Below are positions 8,009 to 18,412 of a stretch of DNA of 64,000 nt, piece after piece. The DNA comes from Sulfurimicrobium sp963779055. Its GTDB lineage: Bacteria > Pseudomonadota > Gammaproteobacteria > Burkholderiales > Sulfuricellaceae. The notes below the pieces were generated by a model. That model had not been told where the DNA came from. It searched no databases and saw only the letters and a list, made by a program, of their open reading frames with translations. Both the position numbers and the translations under genes were made by a program. Position 1 is the first letter of the stretch. Every line of letters starts with the position of its first letter. Where the stretch lies: contig CAVZWN010000004.1 in the NCBI GenBank assembly GCA_963779055.1, positions 62,001 through 126,000 on the forward strand, written 5' to 3'.

Positions 8009-10481
8009 GTGACCCCCAAGCCCCTGCCACAAGACGAACACGCCCCGCTGAATCTCAGCCTGAATTCGGTCAAGCAGTCTCTCACCAACCACCTCATCTT
8101 TTCCATCGGCAAAGACCCGATCACCGCCACCGATCGCGACTGGTTTTTCACTCTCGCCAACGTGGTGCGCGACCGCCTGATCGAGCGCTGGATGGAAACC
8201 ATGCGGCGCTACTACAACCACGATGCCAAGCGCGTGTATTACCTGTCGATGGAGTTCCTCATCGGGCGCAGCCTGATCAATAGCGTACTCAATATCGGCT
8301 TTCTCGACGAAGTCCGCCAGGCCTGCATCGATGCAAACATCCAGCTGGACAAGGTGACTGAGCTGGAATTCGACGCGGCGCTGGGCAACGGCGGGCTGGG
8401 CCGGCTGGCTGCGTGTTTTCTGGATTCCATGGCGACCATCGGCCTGCCCGGCTACGGCATGGGCATCCGCTACGAATACGGCATGTTCAACCAGAAAATC
8501 GAGAATGGCTGGCAAGTGGAGCACCCGGACAACTGGCTGCGCTATGGCAATCCATGGGAGTTCCCGCGTCCGGAAGTCCTCTATCCGGTCAAATTTCACG
8601 GCCGGGTCGTTGCATACAACGATGAGCGGGGGCAGATGCGCCACCACTGGATCGATACCGACGATGTCATGGCCATGGCCTATGACACGCCGGTCCCGGG
8701 ATTCGGCGCAAAAACCGTCAACAACATGCGCCTGTGGTCAGCCAAGGCCTCGCGCGACTTCGACCTCAGGTATTTCAACGAAGGCAATTACATCAAGGCG
8801 GTGGAAGACAAGAATGAGTCGGAAAACCTTTCCAAGGTGCTCTACCCCGACGACACCACCGCCATGGGGCGCGAGTTGCGCCTGAAGCAGCAGTATTTCT
8901 TCGTCTGTGCCTCGCTGCAGGACATCCTCTACCGCTTCACCAAACACCATGAGTCCTTCGACCAGCTGCCGGACAAGGTCGCAGTTCAGCTCAACGACAC
9001 CCATCCCTCGATCGCCATCCCTGAACTGATGCGGCTGCTGGTTGACGTTCACCACATGGAATGGGATCGCGCCTGGAATATTACGACCCGCACCTTCGCC
9101 TACACCAACCACACGCTCATGCCGGAAGCGCTGGAAACCTGGCCGGTAGCCCTGTTCGAGTCGGTTCTGCCGCGCCATCTGCAGATTATTTACGAAATCA
9201 ACCATCGCTTCCTGCAGGATGTCATGCACCATTTCCCCGGCGACGGCGAACTACTCAAGCGCATGTCCATTGTCGACGAGACCCATGGCCGGCGCGTGCG
9301 CATGGCACATCTGGCCATTGTCGGCAGCCATCACGTCAATGGCGTGGCGCAGCTGCATTCCGAGCTGATGAAAACCACCATTTTTTCCGATTTCGACCGC
9401 TACTATCCTGGCAAACTCACCAACATCACCAACGGCATCACCCCGCGCCTGTGGCTGAACCAGGCCAACCCGGGGCTGGCCAGCCTGATTACCCGTCATA
9501 TCGGCAAAGACTGGATCACCGATCTGTGCACAGCTCGGCAAGCTGGAAAAACTCGCCGACGACCCGCGCTTTCAGGATGATTTCCGCGCAGTCAAGCGCG
9601 CCAACAAGGAGCTGCTGGCGGCACGGATCAAGGACTGCCTGGCGATTGAAATCAGCCCCGATTCCATGTTCGACATCCAGGTCAAGCGCATCCACGAATA
9701 CAAGCGCCAGCTTCTGAATGTGCTGCATGTCGTCACCCTCTACAACCGCATCCGTTCCAACCCGGCACTGGACGCCGTGCCGCGCACCGTCATCATTGCC
9801 GGCAAGGCGGCTCCCGGCTATGCCACGGCCAAACTCATCATCAAGCTCATCAACAGCGTGGCCGACATTGTCAACAACGACCCCGCTGTACGCGGCCTGC
9901 TGAAACTGGCCTTCATCCCCAACTACGATGTCTCCACCGCCAGCGGCATCATTCCCGCCGCCGACCTGTCGCAGCAGATTTCCACCGCCGGCACCGAAGC
10001 CTCCGGCACCGGCAATATGAAACTTGCCATCAACGGCGCGCTCACCATCGGCACCCTCGATGGCGCCAATATCGAAATCATGGAAGAAGTGGGTAAAAAC
10101 AATATTTTCATCTTCGGCCTCAACACCGATGAAGTCGCCGCGCTGAAAAATGCCGGTTACAACCCCTGGGATTACTACCATGCCAACGCCGAACTCAAGC
10201 TGGCGCTGGACATGATCGCTTCCGGCTACTTCTCGCCCGAGCAGGCCGACCGCTTCCAGCCCATCATTCACAACCTCACCCGTGGCGGAGATCATTACCT
10301 GCTGCTGGCAGACTATGCCGCCTACGTTGCCGCACAGGAAAAAGTGGACGCCCTCTATCGCACCCCGCAGCAATGGACGCGGCAGGCCATTCTCAACGTG
10401 GCGGGGATGGGGAAATTCTCCAGCGACCGCAGCATCGCCGAATATGCAGAAAAAATCTGGGATGCGAAAGCCGTGTTATAG
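8009..10481 (+). pseudogene. glgP: glycogen/starch phosphorylase with a single-base frameshift
   Basis: A family-35 phosphorylase releases glucose-1-phosphate from alpha-glucans. The start is GTG at 8009, 7 nt after GGAG. Residues to about 507 match the family, then the frame is lost at 9525-9527 (GATCTG T GCACAG). Omitting one base restores DLAQLGKLEK and reading continues in the other frame to 10481, giving about 823 residues, normal for GlgP. The C-terminal part keeps the PLP-lysine region (GTGNMKLAING, about residue 670). Only one extra base separates this from an intact gene, so a sequencing error is plausible. If real, the protein would end near residue 524 without the cofactor site. 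Confidence 0.9.
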
Positions 10482-10529
10482 CGTTTATCTTCCACGCCAT
10501 TAACCCGATTCCAGCTAAAATGCTCACCA

Positions 10530-12520
10530 ATGAACATGAAAACAGCTCTATATCTCGCCCTTGCACTGGGTGTCAGCCACACGCGACAGCTGAAGAAATC
10601 ACCTCGGCCTATCTGCTCGACGACCTGGGCGAGCAGACCAGTATCGCGACGCGCACCCGGCTGCACGTCGATTATGCGCCGGGCACCATCAACATTCTGC
10701 ACGGCGAGAATCTCACGACCCAGGGTGCGCGCACGGTGTGGGAAGCCCTGGCAATGGTTCCGGGCTTCGATCTGTCCATCGACGAGACCGGCACACGACA
10801 TGTACTGGTACGTGGCGTAGGCGCAACCTATTCATCAGGGAACATCAAGATTCTGCTCAATGATGTGGCGCTCAACTCGGAACTGATGAGCCTGGCCAAC
10901 CCGGTGTTCAATCTGCCCATGGAGCAGGTGGAGCGCATCGAAGTGATCCGCGGCCCGGGTTCGGCCATTTACGGCGAATCCGCCTACATGGGGGTGGTCA
11001 ACGTCATCACCCGCAAACAGGGGCAACGCCTGTTCGCAGGCATTGGAAGCAACCGTGCCTTAGCCGGTGGTGGTGTCATGTCATTCGTCAATGAGGAAAC
11101 CGGCCTTGGTTTCAATCTCAATCTGGCGGGCTGGAATGCGGATGGCAGTTCTGCCAGGACAGGCCATGACAGTCTCTATGCCACGGGAGACGGCGTTTAT
11201 TCATACGCCCCCGGTCCGGCCAATAACAAGATGGAATCCAGATCAGCCCTGATCAACCTGAGTCTCGACAAGTTCTCGCTCTCTGCCCAGTGGCTGGAGG
11301 ATGGCGCAGGCGATCATTATGGCATCAACTACATCCTGCCTCCTGACGAAAAGCGGATTGTCACCCGGCAGCGACACCGCGCGCTCGAACTGCGACAGGG
11401 CCTGGAACTCTCTCCCGCGCTGCAGGCAGAATTCAAGCTTGGCTGGCAGGATTTCAGCCACAATCGCGACCACCTCTATGTTTATCCGGGCCTGCTCTAC
11501 TGGGCGCCGCCAAGCAGTGAGCCGCTCTGGCTGAGCCGCGACTACCTTGAAAGGCGCTACACAGCGGGTGCCGATCTCGCTTGGGAACAGGGGCGCAACA
11601 CCGTACTTCTGGGCTGGTCATTCAACCATGTCGAAATAGCCAGCGCCAGCTGGGATACCAATTTTGGCGGCCATGCGCAAAACTGGATCGACACTGGCAT
11701 GAAGCGGATTGTCAGCAGTCTTACCCTGCAGGACGAGTTCCGGCCGAGCGGGGCACTCACGCTGACCGCAGGCGTGCGCCATGACCGTTACAGTGACCTG
11801 GGCAACAGCACCACCCCGCGCCTGGCTGCTGTCTGGCAGCTTTCTCCCGGACATACGATCAAGGCACAGTACGCAGAAGCCTTCCGCGCCCCCACTTTTT
11901 ACGAAACCTACTATGGCAGCTATGCGCCTTATGATAATCATCTCCGCCCGGAAACCGTGGCCACCAGGGAACTGGGCTATCTCTTCAGGGGACAGAAAGG
12001 AAATGGCGGCATTACCCTATTTCATTCCGAGCTGAAAGACATGATCGTGTGGGACTGGGTACGCGGTTATTACAATCATAGCCAGGCACATACCCAGGGC
12101 GTGGAACTGGAATGGGAGCAGTGGCTGTCAGCAAAGCTGAAATTTACGGGCAACCTGACTTATCTGGACACGCTGGAGCATGCTACGGACAAAAGCATCC
12201 CCGGCTCGACCCACTGGTTAGCCAATGCCGGACTGGAATACGCTGCCAGCCAGGATCTGACCCTGGCCATACAGCTCAGACACAGCGGAGACAAGGCCCG
12301 TGAATCGGCAGACTCTCGATCGTCACTGGGCGGACATCAGGTCGCGGACCTTAGCGCACGGCTATTCAATGTGGCTGGAAACAAGGGGCTAACGCTGCGC
12401 GCCGGCATCAAGAATCTGTTTGACCGCGACGTGCGAATTGCCGCGCCTGCCGATACCTATCCGAACGATTATCCGGTCATGGATCGCCAGTGGTGGAGCA
12501 CGCTGACCTACAGCTTCTGA
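10530..12520 (+). pseudogene. TonB-dependent outer-membrane receptor, frame break in signal peptide
   Basis: A plug domain (about 60-190 of the mature frame, with IEVIRGPGSAIYGE and GVVNVITRK) and a 22-strand-type barrel ending WWSTLTYSF identify a TonB receptor for siderophores, cobalamin or another chelate; the ligand is not determinable. The plausible signal peptide MNMKTALYLALALGVSH starts at 10530 in one frame, while the body from ATAEEITSAY on is in another. The break lies at about 10573-10590, near the CACAC run, and needs one missing base or two extra. Without correction, the body frame opens at 10518 (MLTNEHENSS) with no export signal. It follows glgP by 48 bp. Confidence 0.8.
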
Positions 12521-12542
12521 AACTGAGCAGCGCTAACGCGCC

Positions 12543-13902
12543 TTAGTCTATCCCCAGCCGCGCCAGACGATACCTCAGGGCACGGAAGGTAATCCCCAGT
12601 AGCCGGGCAGCCGCTGTCTTGTTGTAGCGGGTCTTTTCCAGCGCCTCCTGCAGCGCTTCCTTTTCCACCCGGTCGAGATAATCCGGCAGTGGCCATTTTG
12701 CGCCCGGTTCGTGGCTGGCAGGATCATCGTCTTCAACCGGATCGGTCAGATAGAGATCGTCCTTGTGAATACTGGCACCACCGCACAAGGCCAGCGCGCG
12801 TTCAAGGATATTCTCCAGTTCGCGCACGTTGCCGGGAAAATCGTAATGCTGCAGCGCCTCGACCGCATCCGGCGCCAGTTCGGGCACCGCGCCCCCGGCG
12901 TGACGCGAGAGCCGGGCCAGGATGCTCGTGGCTATCAGCGGCACGTCATCGCTCATTTCACGCAGCGCCGGCATCTTGAGTTCGATCACATTGAGACGGT
13001 AGTACAGGTCCTGGCGAAAATTCCCGCTCGCCACGCAATCCGCCAGCTTCTGGTGCGTGGCACTGATGATGCGCACGTCCACCGGGTCTTCCTGGGTAGC
13101 GCCGACCTTGCGCACCTTTTTTTCCTGAATCGCGCGCAACAGCTTGACCTGCATGAGCAGCGGCAGGTCGGCCACTTCATCGAGAAACAGTGTGCCGCCG
13201 CTGGCTGCCTGGAAGAAACCGTCGCGGTCCTGATCCGCGCCGGTAAAAGCGCCTTTGCGATAGCCGAAAAACTCGCTTTCCATCAGGTTTTCCGGAATCG
13301 CCCCGCAATTCACCGGCACGAAAGGCTTGTCGCGGCGCACGCTTTTTTCATGGATCAGGCGTGCGGCCAGTTCCTTGCCGCTACCCGACTCGCCCGTGAC
13401 ATACACCGGCGCCTGGCTGCGCGCGAGCTTTTCGATCAGTTCACTAACCTGCTGAATGGCAGCGGATTGCCCCAGCAGCGCGTAGCCTTCCGGGGCCGAG
13501 GGCTCGGCTGCGGAAGGCAGCTTGAGCGCGGATTTGACGACGGCACGCAACTGATCAAGCGCGACCGGCTTGGAGAGATAATCGAATGCCCCGGCCTTGA
13601 GGGCCGCCACCGCGTTCTCCAGTACTGCCGTGCGCGGTGATTACAGCCACCGGCAAATCCGGGCAGTTGGCGCCGATATAACGCACGATCTCCAGACCCT
13701 CCCCATCCGGCAGGCGCATGTCCGTGAGGCACAGGTCGAATTCCTGCTCCTGCACCTTCTTCAGCGCATCCTTTACCGTGGATGCGCGCTCCACCTGCAG
13801 CCCCATTTTCAGCAGGGTCAGTTCCAGCAATTCGAGAATATCGGCCTCATCGTCCACGATCAGGGCAAGAAAATTTGCAGCATTGGCTCTGGAACGCTTC
13901 AA
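12543..13902 (-). pseudogene. pilR: type IV pilus response regulator, NtrC family, frameshifted
   Basis: A sigma54-dependent activator of pilin transcription. Parts in order: receiver domain with Asp61 (CLTDMRLPDG) and Asp17-Asp18; AAA+ domain with Walker A GESGSGKE and the sigma54-contacting GAFTGA; C-terminal Fis-type helix-turn-helix (YNKTAAARLLGITFRALRYRL). The receiver and AAA+ parts are in different frames. After VITAHGST one extra G near 13618-13622 breaks the frame, and removing it gives STENAVAALKAGAFDY. The start overlaps pilS by 4 bp (ATGA). Apart from this base the gene is full length (about 452 aa). Confidence 0.88.
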
Positions 13903-15521
13903 CAGGGACTCCCTTTCATACAGATCCTGAACTGACCGCCTGGTGCGACCTCGACATAGTCCAGACTGGCATCATTAGCCTCGCATATTTCACGGGCGAT
14001 ATACAAGCCCAGCCCGGTACCGCTGCTGAACGTGGTGAAGAACGGCTCGAACAGCTGGGTAGCCAGCGCCTTGTCGACACCGGGGCCATCATCGATGACA
14101 TCGATCTGCACCACATTGTCCAGGTGCGCAGCGGAAACGTAGAGCCGGATGCTGGCATCGGCTTGCTGGCTGTGACGCCAGGCGTTGCGGCACAGATTCC
14201 ATAACACCTGATGCAGATGCGAACGATCGAAGCAGATGCTGGGGTGCGTTTCCATTTCCAGCGAAATGGCGGCAACCGGTATTTTTTCCGCCAGGCAGAA
14301 CTGCTCGATGAAGCTGCCCAGAAAGACATCCAGATGGAGGGTTTCGCGCTGAGCCCGGTCGCGCCGGTTAAGCTGCAGCACATCCTGCACCATGCGATCC
14401 AGACGCAGCGTGTTGTCGCGAATAATCTGCAGCAGGCGGGCTTCGGTTTTATCGTGCTCCTCTTCCTGCAAAAGCTGTGTAGCGTGACCGATGGCCGAAA
14501 GCGGATTGCGGATTTCGTGCGCGATATTGGCTGTCAGACGGCCCAGTGCGGCCAGCTTGATCTGCTGCGCCTGGGCCTGTTGCTGGCTGACATCCTCAAG
14601 AAAAATGACTGCCCCGGCCTCGTTGCCGCTTTCAATCTGGCTGAAACGGGTGCTGATCTGCTTTCCAGTCGCCGGCACGCGAAGCGGCGGGAAGCTGAGC
14701 GTCCGGTCGCCACGCCAGCGTGCCAGGCGTTCCGCTATGGCCGGGGCATAATCATAAAGACGAAGATCGTGCCTGAAGCGTGAAGGACTGCCCAGCAGCC
14801 GCTCACTCTGGGCGTTATGACTGCGCACCCGCCCCTGGTCATCCACCACCATCACGCCATGCTGCATGGCCTGGATCACCAGCGCATTGACCTGGGAGAG
14901 GTTCTCCAGATCGATGCTTTTCTGCTCGGCCAGGCGCTCGCTTTCCACCACCTGCCTGGAAAGAAAATACCCCATGCCTGCGGTGGCAAAGAAACCCATG
15001 CTGAGTAGCACCGCCTGGAAATAGTCATCCTGAACCCCGAGCCAGTACAACTGGTAGCTCTGTTCCAGCAGCACGGCGATACTGGCCATGGCCGCATAGA
15101 ACATCGCCTGTCGCCCCTTGCAGATCAAACTGCTGGCCGCCAGCGCCACCACCAGCAAGAGGCCGAGGCCGCTCTTGATGCCGCCGCTGGCATGCGTCAG
15201 GAGCACAATGAACACCACGTCTCCCAGCGTCTGGAAAGTCAGCTGGGGATTAAAATCAGGCCAGCGTGCACTAATCGTCAGTGTCATCAGTGCGCTGAAA
15301 GCCACATACAAAATACTGACGATCAGAAACATCCCCGGATGCTGCTCGCCGTAAACCGGCATGGCGCCGAGAAAAATAAAAACCGTCACAAACAGGCCGG
15401 AAACAGTCAGCCGGTAGAGATTGAAATAGTGCAGCGACTGCCAGTAGGCATCCGGTGATGGCGTGCGGTGCCTGAGATAAGCCCAAACCGGATCAAGCTT
15501 GCGAAGCAAAGATGCGCTCAT
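13899..15521 (-). CDS. pilS: type IV pilus sensor histidine kinase
   Basis: The membrane sensor partner of PilR. The start at 15521 (MSASLLRKLD) is chosen because frames upstream would overlap the PP0621-type gene. About six hydrophobic segments span residues 35-190, followed by a PAS-like region (NALVIQAMQHGVMVVDDQGRV at its start), a dimerisation/phosphoacceptor H-box (NIAHEIRNPLSAIGHA) and an ATPase domain with N-box (NLCRNAWRHS), D-box (DDGPGVD) and G-box (SGTGLGLYI). About 540 aa, normal. The order PP0621-like, pilS, pilR is common in betaproteobacteria and suggests one operon. Confidence 0.93.
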   Translation of the reverse strand: MSASLLRKLDPVWAYLRHRTPSPDAYWQSLHYFNLYRLTVSGLFVTVFIFLGAMPVYGEQHPGMFLIVSILYVAFSALMTLTISARWPDFNPQLTFQTLGDVVFIVLLTHASGGIKSGLGLLLVVALAASSLICKGRQAMFYAAMASIAVLLEQSYQLYWLGVQDDYFQAVLLSMGFFATAGMGYFLSRQVVESERLAEQKSIDLENLSQVNALVIQAMQHGVMVVDDQGRVRSHNAQSERLLGSPSRFRHDLRLYDYAPAIAERLARWRGDRTLSFPPLRVPATGKQISTRFSQIESGNEAGAVIFLEDVSQQQAQAQQIKLAALGRLTANIAHEIRNPLSAIGHATQLLQEEEHDKTEARLLQIIRDNTLRLDRMVQDVLQLNRRDRAQRETLHLDVFLGSFIEQFCLAEKIPVAAISLEMETHPSICFDRSHLHQVLWNLCRNAWRHSQQADASIRLYVSAAHLDNVVQIDVIDDGPGVDKALATQLFEPFFTTFSSGTGLGLYIAREICEANDASLDYVEVAPGGQFRICMKGSPC

Positions 15522-15540
15522 CGGGCGGGAGGAATTTGCT

Positions 15541-15771
15541 TCAGCCGGAATGATGCAGCCGGCGATGTTCGTCGCAGCAGAAAAATTCATCCTGGGACTG
15601 AATCGCCTCGCTGCGCGGCAAGTGGACGCCACACTGAACGCAGCGCACCATATCCTCCTCTATCTGCGATGGCGGCGCGGGCTCTTCATCCTTTTCCACG
15701 CTCCGGCCGTAATTTTTCAGCAGGGTGTAGATCAGCCAGACGCCAACTGCCAGTAATAAGATCTTGATCAA
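15541..15771 (-). CDS. PP0621-family small zinc-binding membrane protein
   Basis: A 76-residue protein with an N-terminal hydrophobic helix (about residues 1-19) and a cytoplasmic C-terminal domain holding Cys pairs (RCVQCGVHLPRSEA and FFCCDEHRRLH) likely to bind zinc. Its position just before pilS is characteristic of the PP0621 family. Function unknown; co-occurrence with pilSR suggests a link to pilus regulation, which is only inference. Confidence 0.85.
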   Translation of the reverse strand: MIKILLLAVGVWLIYTLLKNYGRSVEKDEEPAPPSQIEEDMVRCVQCGVHLPRSEAIQSQDEFFCCDEHRRLHHSG

Positions 15772-15907
15772 GCGCTTCCCCGGTTGATGCTTTTAATGAG
15801 CTGGATTATCAGGCGGCTGGCCTCGCTTGTCCACTTCCCGTTCCCTTCCCGTTCCCTGGATGCACAACGGAATTTTCGATCTTCACCGCGCTTTGTGTAA
15901 TGCCCGC

Positions 15908-17255
15908 TCAAATCGCAAAGGTGTAAATCAAACCCGACAAAGCACAGGCCCCGATCACGCGCATGATGTCCTGCTTGTATTTCCATAGCGCGACAAAGGC
16001 GGCGAAGGAAATCAGGGCATAGAACCACTCGAAGCCGCCGCTGAAAGGCGCGGCCTCGCTGGCCTTGGGCCATAGCACATGCCAGCCGAAGAAAATGGCC
16101 AGGTTCAGGATCACGCCCACCACGGCGGCGGTAATGCCGGTCAGCGGCGCGGTGAACTTGAGATCGCCATGGGTGGATTCCACCAGCGGCGCGCCTGCCA
16201 GGATGAACAGGAATGACGGCAGGAAGGTGAAGAAAGTGGCCACGCCGGCGCCGGCGAATCCGGCCAGGAACAGGGCATCCGGGCCGAAAATCTGTTTTGT
16301 CCAGGCGCCCACGAAGCCGACAAAGGACACCACCATGATCAGCGGTCCCGGCGTGGTTTCGCCCAGCGCCAGGCCGTCGATCATCTGGGTGCCGGTGAGC
16401 CAGTGGTAATGTTCGACGCCCCCCTGATAGACGTAGGGCAACACCGCGTAGGCGCCGCCGAAGGTGACCAGCGCGGCCTTGGTGAAGAACTCCCCCATGT
16501 CGCGCAGGGTCGGCTCGCTCAGCAGCAGCATCGCCGCGCCCCACAGCACCAGGCAGGACAGCAGCAACACGGCCAGCCGGGCAGCGCTGAATCTGACGTG
16601 ATCCGGCGGCGGCGTATCGTCGTCGATCAGCGCCGGGCCGTACTGCTTATTGCTCGCACCGTGGCCGCCGCCTACCTTGAATTTCTCCGGCATGACTTTT
16701 CCACCGATGAAGCCCAGCAACCCCGCGCCCAGTAACAATGTAGGGAAAAGGAATGTTCAGGGCAAAAATAGCCAGAAAAGAAAGCGCGGCCATCACCCAG
16801 AGCAGCCTGTTTTTCAGGGCACGCGCTCCGATGCGCCAGGCGGCAAACACCACGATGGCCACCACCGCAGGCTTGATGCCGTTGAAAACGCCCTGAACGA
16901 ATTTCACGTCGCCGAAAGCCAGGTAAACATAAGTCAGCCCCGCCAGGATGAACAGCGAGGGCAGCACGAACAGCGTCCCGGCGACGATGCCGCCCCAGGT
17001 TCGATGCAGCAGCCAGCCGATATAGATCGCAAGCTGCTGCGCTTCCGGCCCCGGCAGCACCATGCAGTAGTTGAGCGCATGCAGGAAACGCTGCTCGGAT
17101 ATCCAGCGTTTTTTCTCCACCAGTTCCTGGTGCATGATGGATATCTGCCCGGCGGGCCCGCCGAAGCTGATGAAACCGAGCTTCAGCCAGTATCTGAATG
17201 CCTCACCGAACGAAACTGGCGCAGGGGGGGACAGATTTTCATTATTGTCAGGCAT
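15908..17255 (-). pseudogene. chrA: chromate/anion transporter ChrA, frameshifted
   Basis: CHR-family membrane transporter, usually exporting chromate in exchange for protons. Two homologous halves are visible, with the signatures GGPAGQI in the first and GGAYAVLPYV in the second, and about 10 hydrophobic segments. The halves are in different frames. After NIPFPYIV the sequence GTT A CTG at about 16735 has one base too many; removing it joins to LGAGLLGFIGGKVMPEK and gives about 448 aa, the usual length. It begins immediately after the chrB stop (TAG then ATG), so it is co-transcribed. A first-half-only protein would be abnormal for this organisation. Confidence 0.87.
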
Positions 17256-18224
17256 CTACTTTCCCTCTTCTGCATAAACCGCATATAAATCATCGAAAAT
17301 CTTCGATGCCTCTGCCAGCAAGGCATCGTCATCCGGGCAGCGTTGCCGGACCCCGCCCAGCAGCATTTCGATCCCGGCTGCTTCCGCCACTGGCAGACCG
17401 CCCACATCCAGGTTATGTACCAGTGCTGCCAGCTTCTCCAGTGCAGGTTCCTTTTCCAGTGCGAAGCTTGCCAGCAGGACCTCGAACGTCACCCGATTAC
17501 CGATATGGGTAAATTCGGCACCATCAAAATCAAATCCCGAAGCCTCCGGCGGGCAATCCACTGGATTTTCCAGCCACAGGAAACGGGCATCACGGTCAAT
17601 AAAGCGGCGAATCAGCCAGGCACTGGCCATGCGGTCCACCCAGAGATTTTTGCGCGTGGCCCACAGGTGCCGCCGGTAATCAGCCACTTCACGCCGTATC
17701 ACATCCCCCCCGGCGGCCTGCGGCTCGCCCGCGGACAGGCTGGCAAAAAAGGCTGCTTCCGCCTGTGCCAGCATGGCATCGGCTTCTACCTTGCCATCGC
17801 TTGAAAAATAATCCAGCGCTACCAGCGCCTCGAAATCCCGTGATAAGACCTTAAGCTGGCGCCGCCCGGCAGTCGCATCCAGTGACCCGATAGTGGCAAT
17901 GAATTCGTTGATGCGCGCCATCAGCTTGCAATACTCGTCACTTCGGTCGAACAGACCCTGAAAATCCGTCTTTTCCTCGACGGAAGGATTGGCGACATTC
18001 AGCAGGTAGGCGCTGCCGCCGCCCTGCTTGATTTCTTCCGCGTGCATGCGCAGCGCCTGGCGCAATCCCCGCCCGGCGGGCAGCAAGTAGACGCCATCGC
18101 GCAACACGGCACATCCCAGCGCCCGGGTGGCGCGCCAGATGCGCATGCGCAAGGTGGCATTGGAGGCGGGCAGGCTGACGACAAGAACCAGCCATTTATC
18201 AGTACTGTATGAAGAAGGCTTCAA
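17256..18224 (-). CDS. chrB: chromate resistance protein ChrB
   Basis: A 322-residue soluble protein in which both recognisable ChrB parts are present: an N-terminal domain (about 10-130, WLVLVVSLPAS to the basic region RMRIWRATRALG) and a C-terminal chromate-resistance domain (about 190-315, LWATRKNLWVDRMASAWLI, FDFDGAEFTHIGNRVTFEVL). ChrB is described as a chromate-sensing regulator of chrA. It is first in a chrB-chrA pair, with an AT-rich region containing a palindrome (18256-18275) upstream. This context favours chromate efflux over carbon uptake for the adjacent ChrA. Confidence 0.9.
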   Translation of the reverse strand: MKPSSYSTDKWLVLVVSLPASNATLRMRIWRATRALGCAVLRDGVYLLPAGRGLRQALRMHAEEIKQGGGSAYLLNVANPSVEEKTDFQGLFDRSDEYCKLMARINEFIATIGSLDATAGRRQLKVLSRDFEALVALDYFSSDGKVEADAMLAQAEAAFFASLSAGEPQAAGGDVIRREVADYRRHLWATRKNLWVDRMASAWLIRRFIDRDARFLWLENPVDCPPEASGFDFDGAEFTHIGNRVTFEVLLASFALEKEPALEKLAALVHNLDVGGLPVAEAAGIEMLLGGVRQRCPDDDALLAEASKIFDDLYAVYAEEGK

Positions 18225-18255
18225 GGGTAGGCATCTCGCCGATTAATTAAACAAG

Positions 18256-18275
18256 TGTTACATATAAATGTAGCA
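18256..18275. promoter_or_regulatory. imperfect palindrome in the chrB/sulP divergent region
   Basis: TGTTACAT-ATAA-ATGTAGCA is an 8-bp inverted repeat with one mismatch, in an AT-rich 188-bp divergent region. It is placed about 30 bp before chrB and could be an operator for ChrB or another regulator. Confidence 0.4.
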
Positions 18276-18412
18276 ATGTGAACAACTAATCAGCTTTATC
18301 TCTTTCATTTAAGGCATAAGTCCCTGTAAAATCAGCGCCCATAAATACATTAGCAAAATCTAATTTTCCATTAACAAAAATCTTAGCCCGTTTCTAAAAC
18401 TTTAGGACTCCC

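Noticed and set aside
15768..16544. Arg-rich minus-strand frame overlapping chrA
   Set aside because: Out-of-frame shadow of chrA, without homology or a start signal.
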